From the NCBI RefSeq assembly GCF_019929185.1, contig NZ_JAHZPC010000007.1, forward strand, positions 22,763 through 86,762: DNA of 64,000 nucleotides, in the 5' to 3' direction. Within the stretch, counting starts at the first letter, position 1. Each line of letters opens with the position of its first letter. Positions 48,337 through 57,985 of the stretch are shown piece by piece. A program made the translations under genes and the position numbers. The notes below the pieces were generated by a model. It was not told the origin of the DNA. It saw only the letters and a program-made list of their open reading frames with translations, and made no database searches. This DNA is from Streptococcus parasanguinis. Its GTDB lineage: Bacteria; Bacillota; Bacilli; Lactobacillales; Streptococcaceae.

Positions 48337-49695
48337 GTGTCACAAGAAGAGCAATTTTGGTCTCGTTTTTTAGAATTAGCCCAATTACAACTAAAAGATA
48401 GTGCCTATGATTTTTTTGTCGCCGATTCAAAATTAGTCAAAATCGAGGGAGAGACAGCTACCATTTATCTCGATGGGAATTATAAAGAATTATTTTGGGA
48501 AACAAATCTAAAAAATGCTTTGATCACAGCCAGCTTTGAAGTCTACAATACAGATTTGAAGTTCCATTTCGTTTTTGAAGATACCGAAGAAATTCCTAGT
48601 AGTCATAGCAGTGAGAGTAGGAGATTATCTTCAGGTAGCTTAACAACCGAACCGTTGCCTAAAATTGATACAGGTCTGAAATCAAAGTACACCTTTGATA
48701 ATTTTGTGCAAGGGGATGGAAATATTTGGGCGAAAGCAGCAGCGCTTGCAGTTTCTGAAAATCTTGCAACAACTTACAACCCTCTCTTTATCTATGGTGG
48801 ACCAGGGCTTGGAAAGACTCACCTATTGAACGCAATTGGAAATCAAATCCTAGAAAATATTCCAAACGCACGGGTTAAGTATGTCCCAGCAGAAACCTTT
48901 ATTAATGAATTTTTAGAACACCTTCGATTAGGAGAAATGAAGACGTTCAAGAATACCTATCGAAGTCTTGATCTCTTACTGATCGATGATATCCAGTCAC
49001 TCGGCGGGAAAAAAGTCACGACTCAAGAGGAATTCTTTAATACCTTTAATGCCCTCCATAGCGACAACAAACAGATTGTTCTAACAAGCGATCGAAGTCC
49101 GGATCATTTAGACAGTCTTGAAGAGCGGCTGGTTACTCGTTTCAAATGGGGACTAACGCAAAATATAACACCACCTGATTTTGAAACTCGGATTGCCATC
49201 TTACGGAATAAAATTGAAGATCTAGACTATATTTTTCCTAATGACACACTAGAATATCTAGCTGGTCAGTTTGATTCAAATGTCCGAGACTTAGAAGGTG
49301 CCTTAAATGATATTTCTTTAATGGCGAAGGTGAAGAAACTAAAAGAAATTACGATCGATGTTGCAGCTGAAGCTATTCGAGCTCGTAAAAATGATAATAG
49401 CAAGACGCTTGTCATCCCCATTGAAAAAATTCAGGAAGCAGTTGGAGCCTTTTATGGAGTCAGTGTAAAAGAAATCAAAGGTTCGCGAAGAGTTCAGAAT
49501 ATTGTCCTAGCACGACAAGTGGCTATGTATCTTTCAAGAGAGATGACGGACAACTCACTTCCTCGAATCGGAAAAGAATTCGGTGGGAAAGACCACACGA
49601 CTGTCATTCATGCCTATGAAAAAATTAAAAGTATGGTCGACACAGATGATAATCTACGACTCGAAATTCAAAGTATCAAGAAAAAGTTAAATTAA
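48337..49695 (+). CDS. dnaA: DnaA, replication initiator
   Basis: 452 residues from GTG 48337, preceded by AAGGAGGG. Domain I (1-80), a short variable linker with many serines (about 87-105), AAA+ domain with Walker [10 protein letters not shown] (154-162) and LLLIDDIQ near 211-218, and the DNA-binding domain IV with [15 protein letters not shown] near 410-424. It binds DnaA boxes on both sides of its gene and opens the origin. Confidence 0.99.
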   Translation: MSQEEQFWSRFLELAQLQLKDSAYDFFVADSKLVKIEGETATIYLDGNYKELFWETNLKNALITASFEVYNTDLKFHFVFEDTEEIPSSHSSESRRLSSGSLTTEPLPKIDTGLKSKYTFDNFVQGDGNIWAKAAALAVSENLATTYNPLFIYGGPGLGKTHLLNAIGNQILENIPNARVKYVPAETFINEFLEHLRLGEMKTFKNTYRSLDLLLIDDIQSLGGKKVTTQEEFFNTFNALHSDNKQIVLTSDRSPDHLDSLEERLVTRFKWGLTQNITPPDFETRIAILRNKIEDLDYIFPNDTLEYLAGQFDSNVRDLEGALNDISLMAKVKKLKEITIDVAAEAIRARKNDNSKTLVIPIEKIQEAVGAFYGVSVKEIKGSRRVQNIVLARQVAMYLSREMTDNSLPRIGKEFGGKDHTTVIHAYEKIKSMVDTDDNLRLEIQSIKKKLN

Positions 49696-49697
49696 TC

Positions 49698-49848
49698 TGT
49701 GGATAACTTCCTCTTAACTTCTAGGGGTTATGCACAATTTTTAAACAAGTAACTTTTTAAGTCATAGACAGGATTCTGAGACTTTTCCACAACTTCCACA
49801 CAATCTACTATTACTATTAACTTACTAATCATAAAATAAATAAAAGGA
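49698..49848. other. oriC: oriC, unwinding part between dnaA and dnaN
   Basis: DnaA boxes TGTGGATAA (49698), TTATGCACA (49728), TTTTCCACA (49783) and ACTTCCACA (49792) are followed by CTACTATTACTATTAACTTA (49805-49824), which reads as DnaA-trio repeats, and then by an A+T tract (49829-49845). Box pair, trios and A+T tract are in the order of the B. subtilis basal unwinding system, so the origin is probably bipartite with opening here. Confidence 0.75.
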
Positions 49849-49854
49849 ATGACC

Positions 49855-50991
49855 ATGATAAATTTCTCTATTAACAAAACTTTATTTTTACAAGCACTAA
49901 ATACTACCAAAAGAGCAATTAGTTCAAAAAATGCTATCCCAATTCTTTCCACGATTAAAATTGATGTCACTCCAGAAGGAGTTGCCTTATCTGGATCGAA
50001 TGGCCAAATTTCAATTGAAAACTTTATTTCTATCAAAGATGAAAATGCTGGTTTATTGGTGACCTCTCCAGGTTCTATTTTATTAGAAGCAACTTTCTTT
50101 ATTAATGTGGTTTCAAGTTTACCAGATGTTACTTTAGATTTTAAAGAGATTGAACAAAAACAGGTTCTTTTAACAAGTGGAAAATCAGAAATTACACTTA
50201 AAGGAAAAGATGCAGATCAATATCCACGTATTCAAGAAATTGCTGCAAGTAATCCATTAGTTTTGGAAACAAAATTATTAAAACAATTAATTAATGAAAC
50301 AGCATTTGCAGCAAGTGTACAAGAAAGTCGCCCAATTTTGACAGGTGTTCACTTTGTTTTATCGGATAATAAAGAGCTAAAAACAGTAGCAACAGACTCT
50401 CACCGTATGAGTCAAAAAGTGATTACACTGGAGAAAAATGGAGACAACTTTGATGTTGTCATCCCAAGTCGCTCTCTTCGTGAATTCACCTCTGTCTTTT
50501 CTGATGATATTGAAACAGTTGAAGTTTTCTTTGCTAACAATCAAATTCTCTTTAGAAGTGAACACATTAGTTTTTATACCCGTTTGCTAGAAGGAAATTA
50601 TCCTGATACAGACCGTCTCATTCCAACAGAATTCAATACAGAAGCAACCTTCAATGTGGCCAACCTTCGATTTGCAATGGAGCGTGCTCGTCTTCTTTCA
50701 AATGCGACTCAAAACGGAACGGTTAAATTAGAGTTCAAAAATGGAGTAGTTTCTTCTCACGTTCATTCACCAGAAGTTGGGCGAGTAAATGAAGAGATCG
50801 ATACGAGCGCCGTTTCAGGAGAGGATTTGTCTATTAGCTTTAATCCAACTTATTTGATTGAATCGCTCAAAGCTATTGACAGTGAACAAGTTGTTATTCG
50901 TTTTATTTCTTCTGTTAGACCATTTACATTGGTTCCAGAAGGAAATGAACAAGGGTTCATTCAATTGATTACGCCAGTTCGCACAAATTAA
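49855..50991 (+). CDS. dnaN: DNA polymerase III beta subunit (sliding clamp)
   Basis: 378 residues from the ATG at 49855 (AAAGGA at better spacing than for the ATG at 49849). Three clamp domains; it starts MINFSINKTLFLQALNTTKRA and ends LITPVRTN, with RPILTGVHF in domain two. The ring tethers polymerase III to DNA. It follows dnaA across the origin. Confidence 0.99.
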   Translation: MINFSINKTLFLQALNTTKRAISSKNAIPILSTIKIDVTPEGVALSGSNGQISIENFISIKDENAGLLVTSPGSILLEATFFINVVSSLPDVTLDFKEIEQKQVLLTSGKSEITLKGKDADQYPRIQEIAASNPLVLETKLLKQLINETAFAASVQESRPILTGVHFVLSDNKELKTVATDSHRMSQKVITLEKNGDNFDVVIPSRSLREFTSVFSDDIETVEVFFANNQILFRSEHISFYTRLLEGNYPDTDRLIPTEFNTEATFNVANLRFAMERARLLSNATQNGTVKLEFKNGVVSSHVHSPEVGRVNEEIDTSAVSGEDLSISFNPTYLIESLKAIDSEQVVIRFISSVRPFTLVPEGNEQGFIQLITPVRTN

Positions 50992-51003
50992 CAAAGGTGA
51001 ATC

Positions 51004-51195
51004 ATGTATACGTTAGGTGATTTTGTAGAAATGAAAAAGCCCCACGCTTGTGTGATTAAAGAAACAGGTAAGAAGGCAAATCGTTGGGAAATTACGCGAC
51101 TTGGTGCAGACATAAAAATCAAGTGTAGCAATTGTGATCATGTGGTCATGATGAGTCGCCATGATTTTGAACAGAAAATGAAGAAAGTACTTTAA
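51004..51195 (+). CDS. DUF951 protein
   Basis: 63 residues; MYTLGDFVEMKKPHACVIKETG and a CSNCDHVVMMSR knuckle near 39-50 identify DUF951, a small beta-rich family found next to dnaN and ychF in Firmicutes. Two cysteines could bind metal or nucleic acid. Function unknown. It starts 12 bases after dnaN. Confidence 0.9.
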   Translation: MYTLGDFVEMKKPHACVIKETGKKANRWEITRLGADIKIKCSNCDHVVMMSRHDFEQKMKKVL

Positions 51196-51229
51196 AAGGT
51201 TCAGTCACTTATGTGACCGAACCTTTTCG
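51194..51229 (+). terminator. Terminator after the DUF951 gene
   Basis: AAAAGGTTC-GTCAC and GTGAC-GAACCTTTT form a long stem with single A/C mismatch and TTAT loop, ending in TTTT. It may also serve the converging lipoprotein gene. Confidence 0.85.
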
Positions 51230-51230
51230 A

Positions 51231-51728
51231 TTATTTTAATTCTTCAAATTTTCCATTTTTAACTTCTTTGAAACCACCCTGTTTCATCATATCAAAAGTT
51301 GATTTAAAGCTGATATAGTCGACTTTTTTATCTTTTTGTGTCATTACTAATTTCTTTTCAATTAGCTGATCTAAGTCTGCCTTTTCATAATTTAGTGTTG
51401 TTTTTTCAACCATATAATCATCTTTGTATTCAGCAGAATGTGTGAATCCTTTGACATCCTTGTATTCTTCATCATATTTATCGATCATTTCCTTTAATTG
51501 ATCTTTCGTAACTCCCGCCTCTTTGTAATAAATAGTAGTGGTGGTTTGGTTACTGATCGCTTTATCACCTTTATGTTCTAGTGTAATACGAACATCTGTT
51601 TTCTTTTCTTGGTTGATTGCCTGAAGATAGGATTTTTGAACAGATTGTTGTCCACAAGCTCCAAGAAGAAAGAGAGTAAAGATAGCGATTAAAGAAAGAA
51701 AAATAGATTTCCATGTTTGTTTTTTCAT
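51231..51728 (-). CDS. DUF1307 lipoprotein
   Basis: 165 residues from the ATG at 51728 (AAAGGAG 8 bases upstream). Lipoprotein signal ends LLGAC (C25). The mature part, KTDVRITLEHKGDKAISNQT and DKYDEEYKDVKGFTHSAEYKDDY, matches the YehR/DUF1307 family of small lipoproteins of unknown role. It is the only minus-strand gene right of the origin in this window, so it is transcribed against replication. Confidence 0.85.
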   Translation of the reverse strand: MKKQTWKSIFLSLIAIFTLFLLGACGQQSVQKSYLQAINQEKKTDVRITLEHKGDKAISNQTTTTIYYKEAGVTKDQLKEMIDKYDEEYKDVKGFTHSAEYKDDYMVEKTTLNYEKADLDQLIEKKLVMTQKDKKVDYISFKSTFDMMKQGGFKEVKNGKFEELK

Positions 51729-51904
51729 CTGAAAAACTCCTTTGTTCATTGTTAAATATAGTATACCATTTTTATCTTTTTAGAACGTTACAGTTTGATG
51801 AAAAATCTAGTTTCAAAGGTGATGAAATATTTCATTTTTCATCACTTGTCTTTTGAATTATGTTATAATAAAAGAGATTGAAATTTGAACGGAGAAAAAG
51901 AAAA

Positions 51905-53020
51905 ATGGCATTAACAGCAGGTATCGTTGGCTTACCAAACGTTGGTAAATCAACCCTATTTAACGCAATTACAAAAGCAGGAGCAGAGGCCGCAAACTAT
52001 CCCTTTGCGACCATTGATCCAAACGTCGGGATGGTAGAAGTTCCAGATGAACGCCTCCAAAAATTGACGGAAATGATTACTCCTAAGAAGACAGTTCCGA
52101 CTACTTTTGAATTTACAGATATTGCTGGGATTGTGAAAGGAGCTTCTAAAGGGGAAGGACTTGGTAATAAATTCTTGGCCAACATCCGTGAAGTAGATGC
52201 CATTGTCCATGTAGTGCGTGCTTTTGATGATGAAAATGTCATGCGGGAGCAAGGTCGTGAAGATGCCTTTGTTGATCCACTAGCAGATATTGATACCATC
52301 AATTTAGAATTAATTTTAGCTGACTTAGAGTCTGTCAATAAACGCTATGCGCGTGTAGAAAAAATCGCTCGTACACAAAAAGATAAGGATTCTGTTGCGG
52401 AATTTAATGTTCTACAAAAAATCAAACCAGTTCTTGAAGATGGTAAATCAGCTCGGACCATTGAATTCACTGAGGAAGAACAAAAAGTGGTGAAAGGACT
52501 TTTCCTTTTGACTACCAAACCAGTTCTTTATGTAGCCAATGTGGATGAAGATGTTGTTGCAGATCCAGATTCTATTGACTATGTGAAGCAAATTCGTGAC
52601 TTTGCGGCAACAGAGAATGCGGAAGTCGTGGTGATTTCTGCGCGTGCTGAGGAAGAAATTTCTGAGCTAGATGATGCAGATAAACAAGAATTTTTAGAGG
52701 CGATTGGCCTAACAGAGTCTGGAGTTGATAAACTCACGCGTGCAGCTTACCACTTGTTGGGACTTGGCACTTATTTCACAGCTGGTGAAAAAGAAGTGCG
52801 TGCTTGGACCTTCAAACGTGGCATGAAAGCTCCTCAAGCAGCTGGAATCATCCACTCTGATTTTGAAAAAGGATTTATTCGTGCCGTGACCATGTCCTAT
52901 GATGATTTGGTCAAATACGGTTCTGAAAAGGCTGTAAAAGAAGCAGGACGCTTGCGCGAAGAAGGAAAAGAATATGTTGTCCAAGACGGGGACATCATGG
53001 AATTCCGTTTTAATGTATAA
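51905..53020 (+). CDS. ychF: YchF (OLA1) redox-regulated ATPase
   Basis: 371 residues from the ATG at 51905 (GGAG upstream; a 9-residue in-frame extension is rejected). The P-loop [15 protein letters not shown] (about 8-22), a coiled-coil insertion and a C-terminal TGS domain with [17 protein letters not shown] define it. YchF binds ATP more than GTP and associates with ribosomes. A terminator follows, before pth. Confidence 0.97.
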   Translation: MALTAGIVGLPNVGKSTLFNAITKAGAEAANYPFATIDPNVGMVEVPDERLQKLTEMITPKKTVPTTFEFTDIAGIVKGASKGEGLGNKFLANIREVDAIVHVVRAFDDENVMREQGREDAFVDPLADIDTINLELILADLESVNKRYARVEKIARTQKDKDSVAEFNVLQKIKPVLEDGKSARTIEFTEEEQKVVKGLFLLTTKPVLYVANVDEDVVADPDSIDYVKQIRDFAATENAEVVVISARAEEEISELDDADKQEFLEAIGLTESGVDKLTRAAYHLLGLGTYFTAGEKEVRAWTFKRGMKAPQAAGIIHSDFEKGFIRAVTMSYDDLVKYGSEKAVKEAGRLREEGKEYVVQDGDIMEFRFNV

Positions 53021-53037
53021 GAGAGTTAAAAAAATGT

Positions 53038-53068
53038 AAAGGTTGGAAAAAATATTTCCAACCCTTTT
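53038..53068 (+). terminator. Terminator after ychF
   Basis: AAAGGTTGGAAA and TTTCCAACCCTTT form a stem of about 12 bp with TTTT after it. Confidence 0.75.
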
Positions 53069-53088
53069 AGTGTTTTGAAAGGAAAGAG

Positions 53089-53658
53089 ATGACGAAATTA
53101 ATTGTTGGATTGGGAAATCCAGGTGATAAGTATTTTGAAACCAAACACAATGTAGGCTTTATGTTAGTTGATCAAATGGCAAAGTCTTTAAATCTTACTT
53201 TCTCCCATGATAAAATTTTTCAAGCTGATATTGCCTCAACATTTTTAAATGGCGAAAAGGTCTATTTTGTAAAGCCAACCACTTTCATGAATGAGAGTGG
53301 AAAAGCAGTCCATGCCCTTCTGACTTATTATGGTCTGGATATTGAAGATCTTTTGGTTATTTACGATGATTTAGATATGGAAGTTGGCAAGATTCGTCTT
53401 CGAGCTAAAGGATCAGCTGGAGGTCATAACGGAATCAAATCGATTATCAATCATATTGGAACTCAGACTTTTTATCGAATTAAGATTGGAATTGGAAGAC
53501 CTAAGCAGGGCATGTCAGTTGTTCATCATGTCTTAGGAAAATTTGATAAAGACGATTACATCACTATTCTACAAACAATTGATCGAGTAGAGGAAGCGGT
53601 TAACGATTACTTGGTAGAAGAAAATTTTGAAAGAATCATGCAGAAATACAACGGGTAA
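53089..53658 (+). CDS. pth: Peptidyl-tRNA hydrolase
   Basis: 189 residues. [22 protein letters not shown] carries the catalytic histidine (H20) and GLGNPG; FMNESG and [27 protein letters not shown] follow. It frees tRNA from dropped peptides. The stop is 4 bases from mfd, so the two are cotranscribed. Confidence 0.98.
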   Translation: MTKLIVGLGNPGDKYFETKHNVGFMLVDQMAKSLNLTFSHDKIFQADIASTFLNGEKVYFVKPTTFMNESGKAVHALLTYYGLDIEDLLVIYDDLDMEVGKIRLRAKGSAGGHNGIKSIINHIGTQTFYRIKIGIGRPKQGMSVVHHVLGKFDKDDYITILQTIDRVEEAVNDYLVEENFERIMQKYNG

Positions 53659-53662
53659 GTAG

Positions 53663-56600
53663 ATGAATGTAATTGATTTAGTGAGTCAAAACTCCAACTT
53701 TCTATCCTGGCAACAAGGTTTGCAAAAAAATAATAGGGAATTGATCTTAGGATTGTCTGCGACCACAAAGGCTATTGTAATGGCTTCAGCCTTTGATTCT
53801 ATTGAAAAAGCAGTCCTCATTACTTCCAGTTATAACGAAGCAGAACGATTGGCCAGTGATTTTATTGCCTTACTTGGAGAAGAGAAAGTCCATACATTTT
53901 TGGGAGATGATAACCCTTTAGCAGAATTTGTTTTTGCTTCACAAGAAAGGCAATTTGCACGATTAGAGGCTTTGAACTTTTTATGTCAAGAAGATCGTCA
54001 AGGCATCCTTGTGACCAATGTGAGTGGTATAAAACTACTATTACCTTCTCCTAAAGTTTTTGCATCTAGCATTTTTCAATTGAAGGTTGGTCAAGAAATA
54101 GACTTAACTACTCTGAGTGAAACATTACAGAAGATTGGCTACCAAAAGGTGAGCCAAGTTTTGCAACAGGGAGAGTTTAGTCTACGAGGAGATATTTTAG
54201 ATATCTTTGAGATCGACCAACTCCAACCCTATCGGATTGAATTTTTCGGAGATGAGATTGATGGAATCCGAATCTTTGACCCAGAAAGTCAGCGTTCTGT
54301 TGAAAATGTTGAAGAAGTTCAACTGAAGGCAGTGAGTGATCTATTGTTGCAAGAGGAAGATTTTATCCGTGGTCAGCAGCAAATAGAACAATTGCAAGAA
54401 CAGAGTGCAAATGAAGAATTTAAATCTTATCTAGCAGAAATTCTGGGAGATATTTCTCAAAGGAAACTCCATCCGGATCTTAGGAAATTTATTAGTTTCT
54501 TTTACAAAAAGCAATATACCCTATTCGATTATCTCCCTAAACATACTCCAGTCTTTCTGGATGATTATCAAAAAATAGCAGACCAAATAGCGAGATTTGA
54601 ACTAGATACAGCTAATCTCTTGACGGAAGATTTACATAAAAATAGAGCTTCTTCTCGCCAAGTGTATTTTGCAGACACCAGTACAACATTACGAAAATAT
54701 ACGCCTGCAACTTATTTTTCAAACTTTCAAAAAGGATTAGGAAATCTGAAGTTTGATCATTTGTATCAATTCAATCAATATCCCATGCAGGAGTTTTTTG
54801 GACAATTTGATTTACTAAAAGAGGAAATTGAACGGTATCGAAAATCAAACTATACTGTTATTGTCCAAGCAACTTCTCATCACAATCTTCAACAGCTCCA
54901 TAAAAATTTAGAAGAGTATGGGATTCGATTAGATTATATTGATGGGGATACGATCATTCCTCAAGCTAGTCAATTAGTCGTTGGAGGATTAGCTCACGGT
55001 TTTCAATTTGTTGATGAAAAAATTGTCTACATTACAGAATCAGAGATTTATCAGAAAAAGATTAAGCGAAAGATTCGCAGGCAAAATATTTCCAATGCAG
55101 AACGTCTAAAAAATTATAATGAACTGGAAAAAGGGGACTATGTTGTTCACCAAGTTCATGGTATTGGTCAATATTTGGGAATTGAAACGATTGAAATTTC
55201 GGGTGTCCATCGTGATTATGTTTCAATTCAATATCAAAATGGAGATCGCATCTCGATTCCTGTCGATCAGATTCAGATGTTGTCCAAATACGTTGCAAGT
55301 GATGGAAAAGCGCCAAAAATTAACAAGTTAAATGATGGGCGTTTCCAAAAAACGAAGCAAAAGGTTCAGACCCAGGTAGAGGACATTGCAGATGATTTGA
55401 TAAAACTTTATGCGGAGCGTAGTCAATTAGAAGGCTTTGCCTATTCTAAAGATGATGAAAATCAAGAGGCTTTTGAACAAGATTTTCCATATATTGAAAC
55501 AGATGATCAATTACGTTCCATTGAAGAAATCAAAAAAGATATGGAATCGAATCGTCCGATGGACCGATTGCTGGTTGGAGACGTCGGTTTTGGGAAAACA
55601 GAAGTCGCTATGCGAGCAGCCTTTAAGGCAGTAAATGATCATAAACAAGTAGCAGTGCTGGTTCCTACCACTGTTCTTGCCCAACAACATTATGCCAATT
55701 TTAAGGAGCGTTTTGAATCTTTTGCAGTAGAGGTTGCTGTTTTAAGTCGTTTCCAGAGTAAGGCAGAGCAGAAAGAAACGCTTGAAAAGTTGAAAAAAGG
55801 ACGAGTGGATATTATTATTGGAACTCACCGGCTCTTGTCCAAAGATGTTGTTTTTTCAGACTTAGGCTTAATCGTGATCGATGAAGAACAACGTTTTGGA
55901 GTGAAGCACAAAGAAACCTTGAAAGAATTGAAAAAAAAGGTGGATGTGCTTACCTTGACAGCTACCCCTATACCTCGAACTCTTCATATGTCTATGCTAG
56001 GAATTCGAGATTTGTCTGTCATCGAAACACCTCCGACCAATCGGTATCCTGTGCAAACTTTTGTACTAGAGACCAATCCAACCATTATTCGAGATGCTGT
56101 GTTGCGGGAGATGGATCGTGGAGGACAGGTCTATTATCTTTACAATAAGGTAGATACAATTGAACAAAAAGTGTCTGAATTAAAAGAGTTGATTCCAGAG
56201 GCTTCGATTGGCTTTGTTCATGGCCAGATGAGTGAAGTTCGCCTGGAAAATACCCTGTTGGATTTCATTAATGGCGAATACGATGTCTTAGTGACGACAA
56301 CCATTATTGAGACAGGTGTGGATATTCCAAATGCCAATACACTCTTTATTGAAAATGCGGATCATATGGGACTTTCAACTCTTTATCAACTAAGAGGTCG
56401 TGTGGGACGAAGCAATCGAATTGCTTATGCTTATTTGATGTATCGTCCAGACAAATCTCTTACAGAAGTGTCTGAAAAACGTTTAGAAGCTATTAAAGGT
56501 TTTACTGAGTTGGGTTCTGGATTTAAAATTGCTATGCGAGATTTATCGATCCGTGGAGCAGGGAATATCCTTGGAGCTTCTCAATCTGGTTTCATCGATT

Positions 56601-57157
56601 CAGTTGGTTTTGAAATGTATTCTCAATTGTTAGAAGAAGCTATTGCTAAGAAACAAGGCCAAGAGCATCGCAGGCAAAAGAGCAATGCAGAGTTGAACCT
56701 TCAAATAGATGCGTATTTACCTAATGAATATATTTCAGATCAACGTCAAAAAATTGAAATTTACAAACAAATTCGTGAAATGAATTCTGCGACGGACTAT
56801 GAATACTTGCAAGATGAATTGATCGATCGTTTTGGAGAATACCCAGATGTTGTGGCCTACCTACTAGAAATTGGTTTAGTGAAAGCTTACTTGGATCAAG
56901 TTTTTGTCCGTCTTGTTGAGAGAAAACAACAAAAAGTGACAGTGAAATTTGAACCTATTGCCAAACAACTGTTTTTAACACAGGATTATTTCAAAGCTCT
57001 GTCAATGACACAGTTGAAGGCACAGATTGCAGAAGAAAAAGGATTGATTGAGGTGATCTTCGATATTCGAAATAAGAAAGATTTTGAAATTTTAGAAGCT
57101 CTGAAGCAATTTGGTCAAACCTTATTGGAAATTAAACAGGAAAAAGAAGAGGACTAG
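53663..57157 (+). CDS. mfd: Transcription-repair coupling factor Mfd
   Basis: 1164 residues. UvrB-like N-terminal part, RNA polymerase interaction domain with ELEKGDYVVHQVHGIGQYLG (about 489-508), a translocase with Walker A GDVGFGKTEVAMR near 639-651, DEEQ box VIDEEQRFGV near 740, and the TRCF C-terminal domain. It removes stalled RNA polymerase and recruits UvrA. Confidence 0.98.
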   Translation: MNVIDLVSQNSNFLSWQQGLQKNNRELILGLSATTKAIVMASAFDSIEKAVLITSSYNEAERLASDFIALLGEEKVHTFLGDDNPLAEFVFASQERQFARLEALNFLCQEDRQGILVTNVSGIKLLLPSPKVFASSIFQLKVGQEIDLTTLSETLQKIGYQKVSQVLQQGEFSLRGDILDIFEIDQLQPYRIEFFGDEIDGIRIFDPESQRSVENVEEVQLKAVSDLLLQEEDFIRGQQQIEQLQEQSANEEFKSYLAEILGDISQRKLHPDLRKFISFFYKKQYTLFDYLPKHTPVFLDDYQKIADQIARFELDTANLLTEDLHKNRASSRQVYFADTSTTLRKYTPATYFSNFQKGLGNLKFDHLYQFNQYPMQEFFGQFDLLKEEIERYRKSNYTVIVQATSHHNLQQLHKNLEEYGIRLDYIDGDTIIPQASQLVVGGLAHGFQFVDEKIVYITESEIYQKKIKRKIRRQNISNAERLKNYNELEKGDYVVHQVHGIGQYLGIETIEISGVHRDYVSIQYQNGDRISIPVDQIQMLSKYVASDGKAPKINKLNDGRFQKTKQKVQTQVEDIADDLIKLYAERSQLEGFAYSKDDENQEAFEQDFPYIETDDQLRSIEEIKKDMESNRPMDRLLVGDVGFGKTEVAMRAAFKAVNDHKQVAVLVPTTVLAQQHYANFKERFESFAVEVAVLSRFQSKAEQKETLEKLKKGRVDIIIGTHRLLSKDVVFSDLGLIVIDEEQRFGVKHKETLKELKKKVDVLTLTATPIPRTLHMSMLGIRDLSVIETPPTNRYPVQTFVLETNPTIIRDAVLREMDRGGQVYYLYNKVDTIEQKVSELKELIPEASIGFVHGQMSEVRLENTLLDFINGEYDVLVTTTIIETGVDIPNANTLFIENADHMGLSTLYQLRGRVGRSNRIAYAYLMYRPDKSLTEVSEKRLEAIKGFTELGSGFKIAMRDLSIRGAGNILGASQSGFIDSVGFEMYSQLLEEAIAKKQGQEHRRQKSNAELNLQIDAYLPNEYISDQRQKIEIYKQIREMNSATDYEYLQDELIDRFGEYPDVVAYLLEIGLVKAYLDQVFVRLVERKQQKVTVKFEPIAKQLFLTQDYFKALSMTQLKAQIAEEKGLIEVIFDIRNKKDFEILEALKQFGQTLLEIKQEKEED

Positions 57158-57225
57158 CAGTTCTTAGCTCATTTTTCGCATTTTATGTATAAAAAATGTT
57201 ACAATACTATGTTAGAGGTGACAGT

Positions 57226-57492
57226 ATGAGATTAGATAAATATTTAAAAGTTTCTCGCATTATTAAGCGTCGTCCTGTTGCAAAGGAAGTTGCAGATAAA
57301 GGGCGAATCAAAGTCAATGGAGTATTAGCTAAAAGTTCAACGGATTTGAAAGTGAATGATCAAATTGAAGTTCGTTTTGGAAATAAAGTATTGACGGTTA
57401 AAGTCTTGGAAATGTTGGATAGTACAAAAAAAGAAGATGCATCCAAAATGTACGAAATAATTAGTGAAACAAGGATAGAAGAAGATGCCTAA
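57226..57492 (+). CDS. rqcP: RqcP (YabO-like) S4-domain ribosome quality control protein
   Basis: 88 residues from the ATG at 57226 (GAGGTG 5 bases upstream; the open frame extends ten codons further). The S4 domain [32 protein letters not shown] fills the N-terminal half. It binds stalled 50S-peptidyl-tRNA with RqcH. It overlaps divIC by 8 bases, as in other Firmicutes. Confidence 0.93.
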   Translation: MRLDKYLKVSRIIKRRPVAKEVADKGRIKVNGVLAKSSTDLKVNDQIEVRFGNKVLTVKVLEMLDSTKKEDASKMYEIISETRIEEDA

Positions 57493-57853
57493 AAATATCG
57501 TTCAAATGAACAATAAATATATCAAAGACGAAAGTCAGCGAAAACGTTTTTTAGAAGAAGAAAGAAAAAAACGCAATCGTTTTCTAGGGCTCGTTTTGAT
57601 ATTGGTCATGTTACTGTTTATTCTTCCAACTTATAATTTAGCCCAGAGCTATCAATCGCTACAAGATAAAAAAGAACAATACAAACAGTTGGAAAAAGAG
57701 TATAAAGAAACAAGTGAACAAAAAGAATACCAACAAGACATCGCTAAAAAATTAAAAGACGATGATTATGCAACAAAATATGCACGCGCTAAGTATTCTT
57801 TTTCAAAAGATGGTGAATATGTTTATACCATCCCAGATTTACTCCCCCAATAA
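57485..57853 (+). CDS. divIC: DivIC/FtsB-like septum protein
   Basis: 122 residues. Short cytoplasmic basic N-terminus with [15 protein letters not shown], one membrane helix (about 34-52) and an extracellular coiled coil [20 protein letters not shown]. With DivIB and FtsL it activates septal wall synthesis. It is in the middle of the rqcP-divIC-small ORF run. Confidence 0.92.
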   Translation: MPKNIVQMNNKYIKDESQRKRFLEEERKKRNRFLGLVLILVMLLFILPTYNLAQSYQSLQDKKEQYKQLEKEYKETSEQKEYQQDIAKKLKDDDYATKYARAKYSFSKDGEYVYTIPDLLPQ

Positions 57854-57856
57854 CCG

Positions 57857-57985
57857 ATGGAAAATATCTTACAAACAGTTAAACAATTTCTTGAATTTTC
57901 GGATGAAAAATTAGAGGAATTAAAAAAGAAAAACCAAATGATTAAACTTCAAAAGGATGAAAAGGAAAGGAATACAGGTGTCTAA
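57857..57985 (+). CDS. Small charged protein (42 residues), SP_0009-like
   Basis: Reads MENILQTVKQFLEFSDEKLEELKKKN... and ends ERNTGV. It starts 3 bases after the divIC stop, has high Lys/Glu content and is predicted helical. A small ORF is present at the same place in pneumococcus (SP_0009), which supports it. It overlaps the start of the next gene by 8 bases. Function unknown. Confidence 0.72.
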   Translation: MENILQTVKQFLEFSDEKLEELKKKNQMIKLQKDEKERNTGV

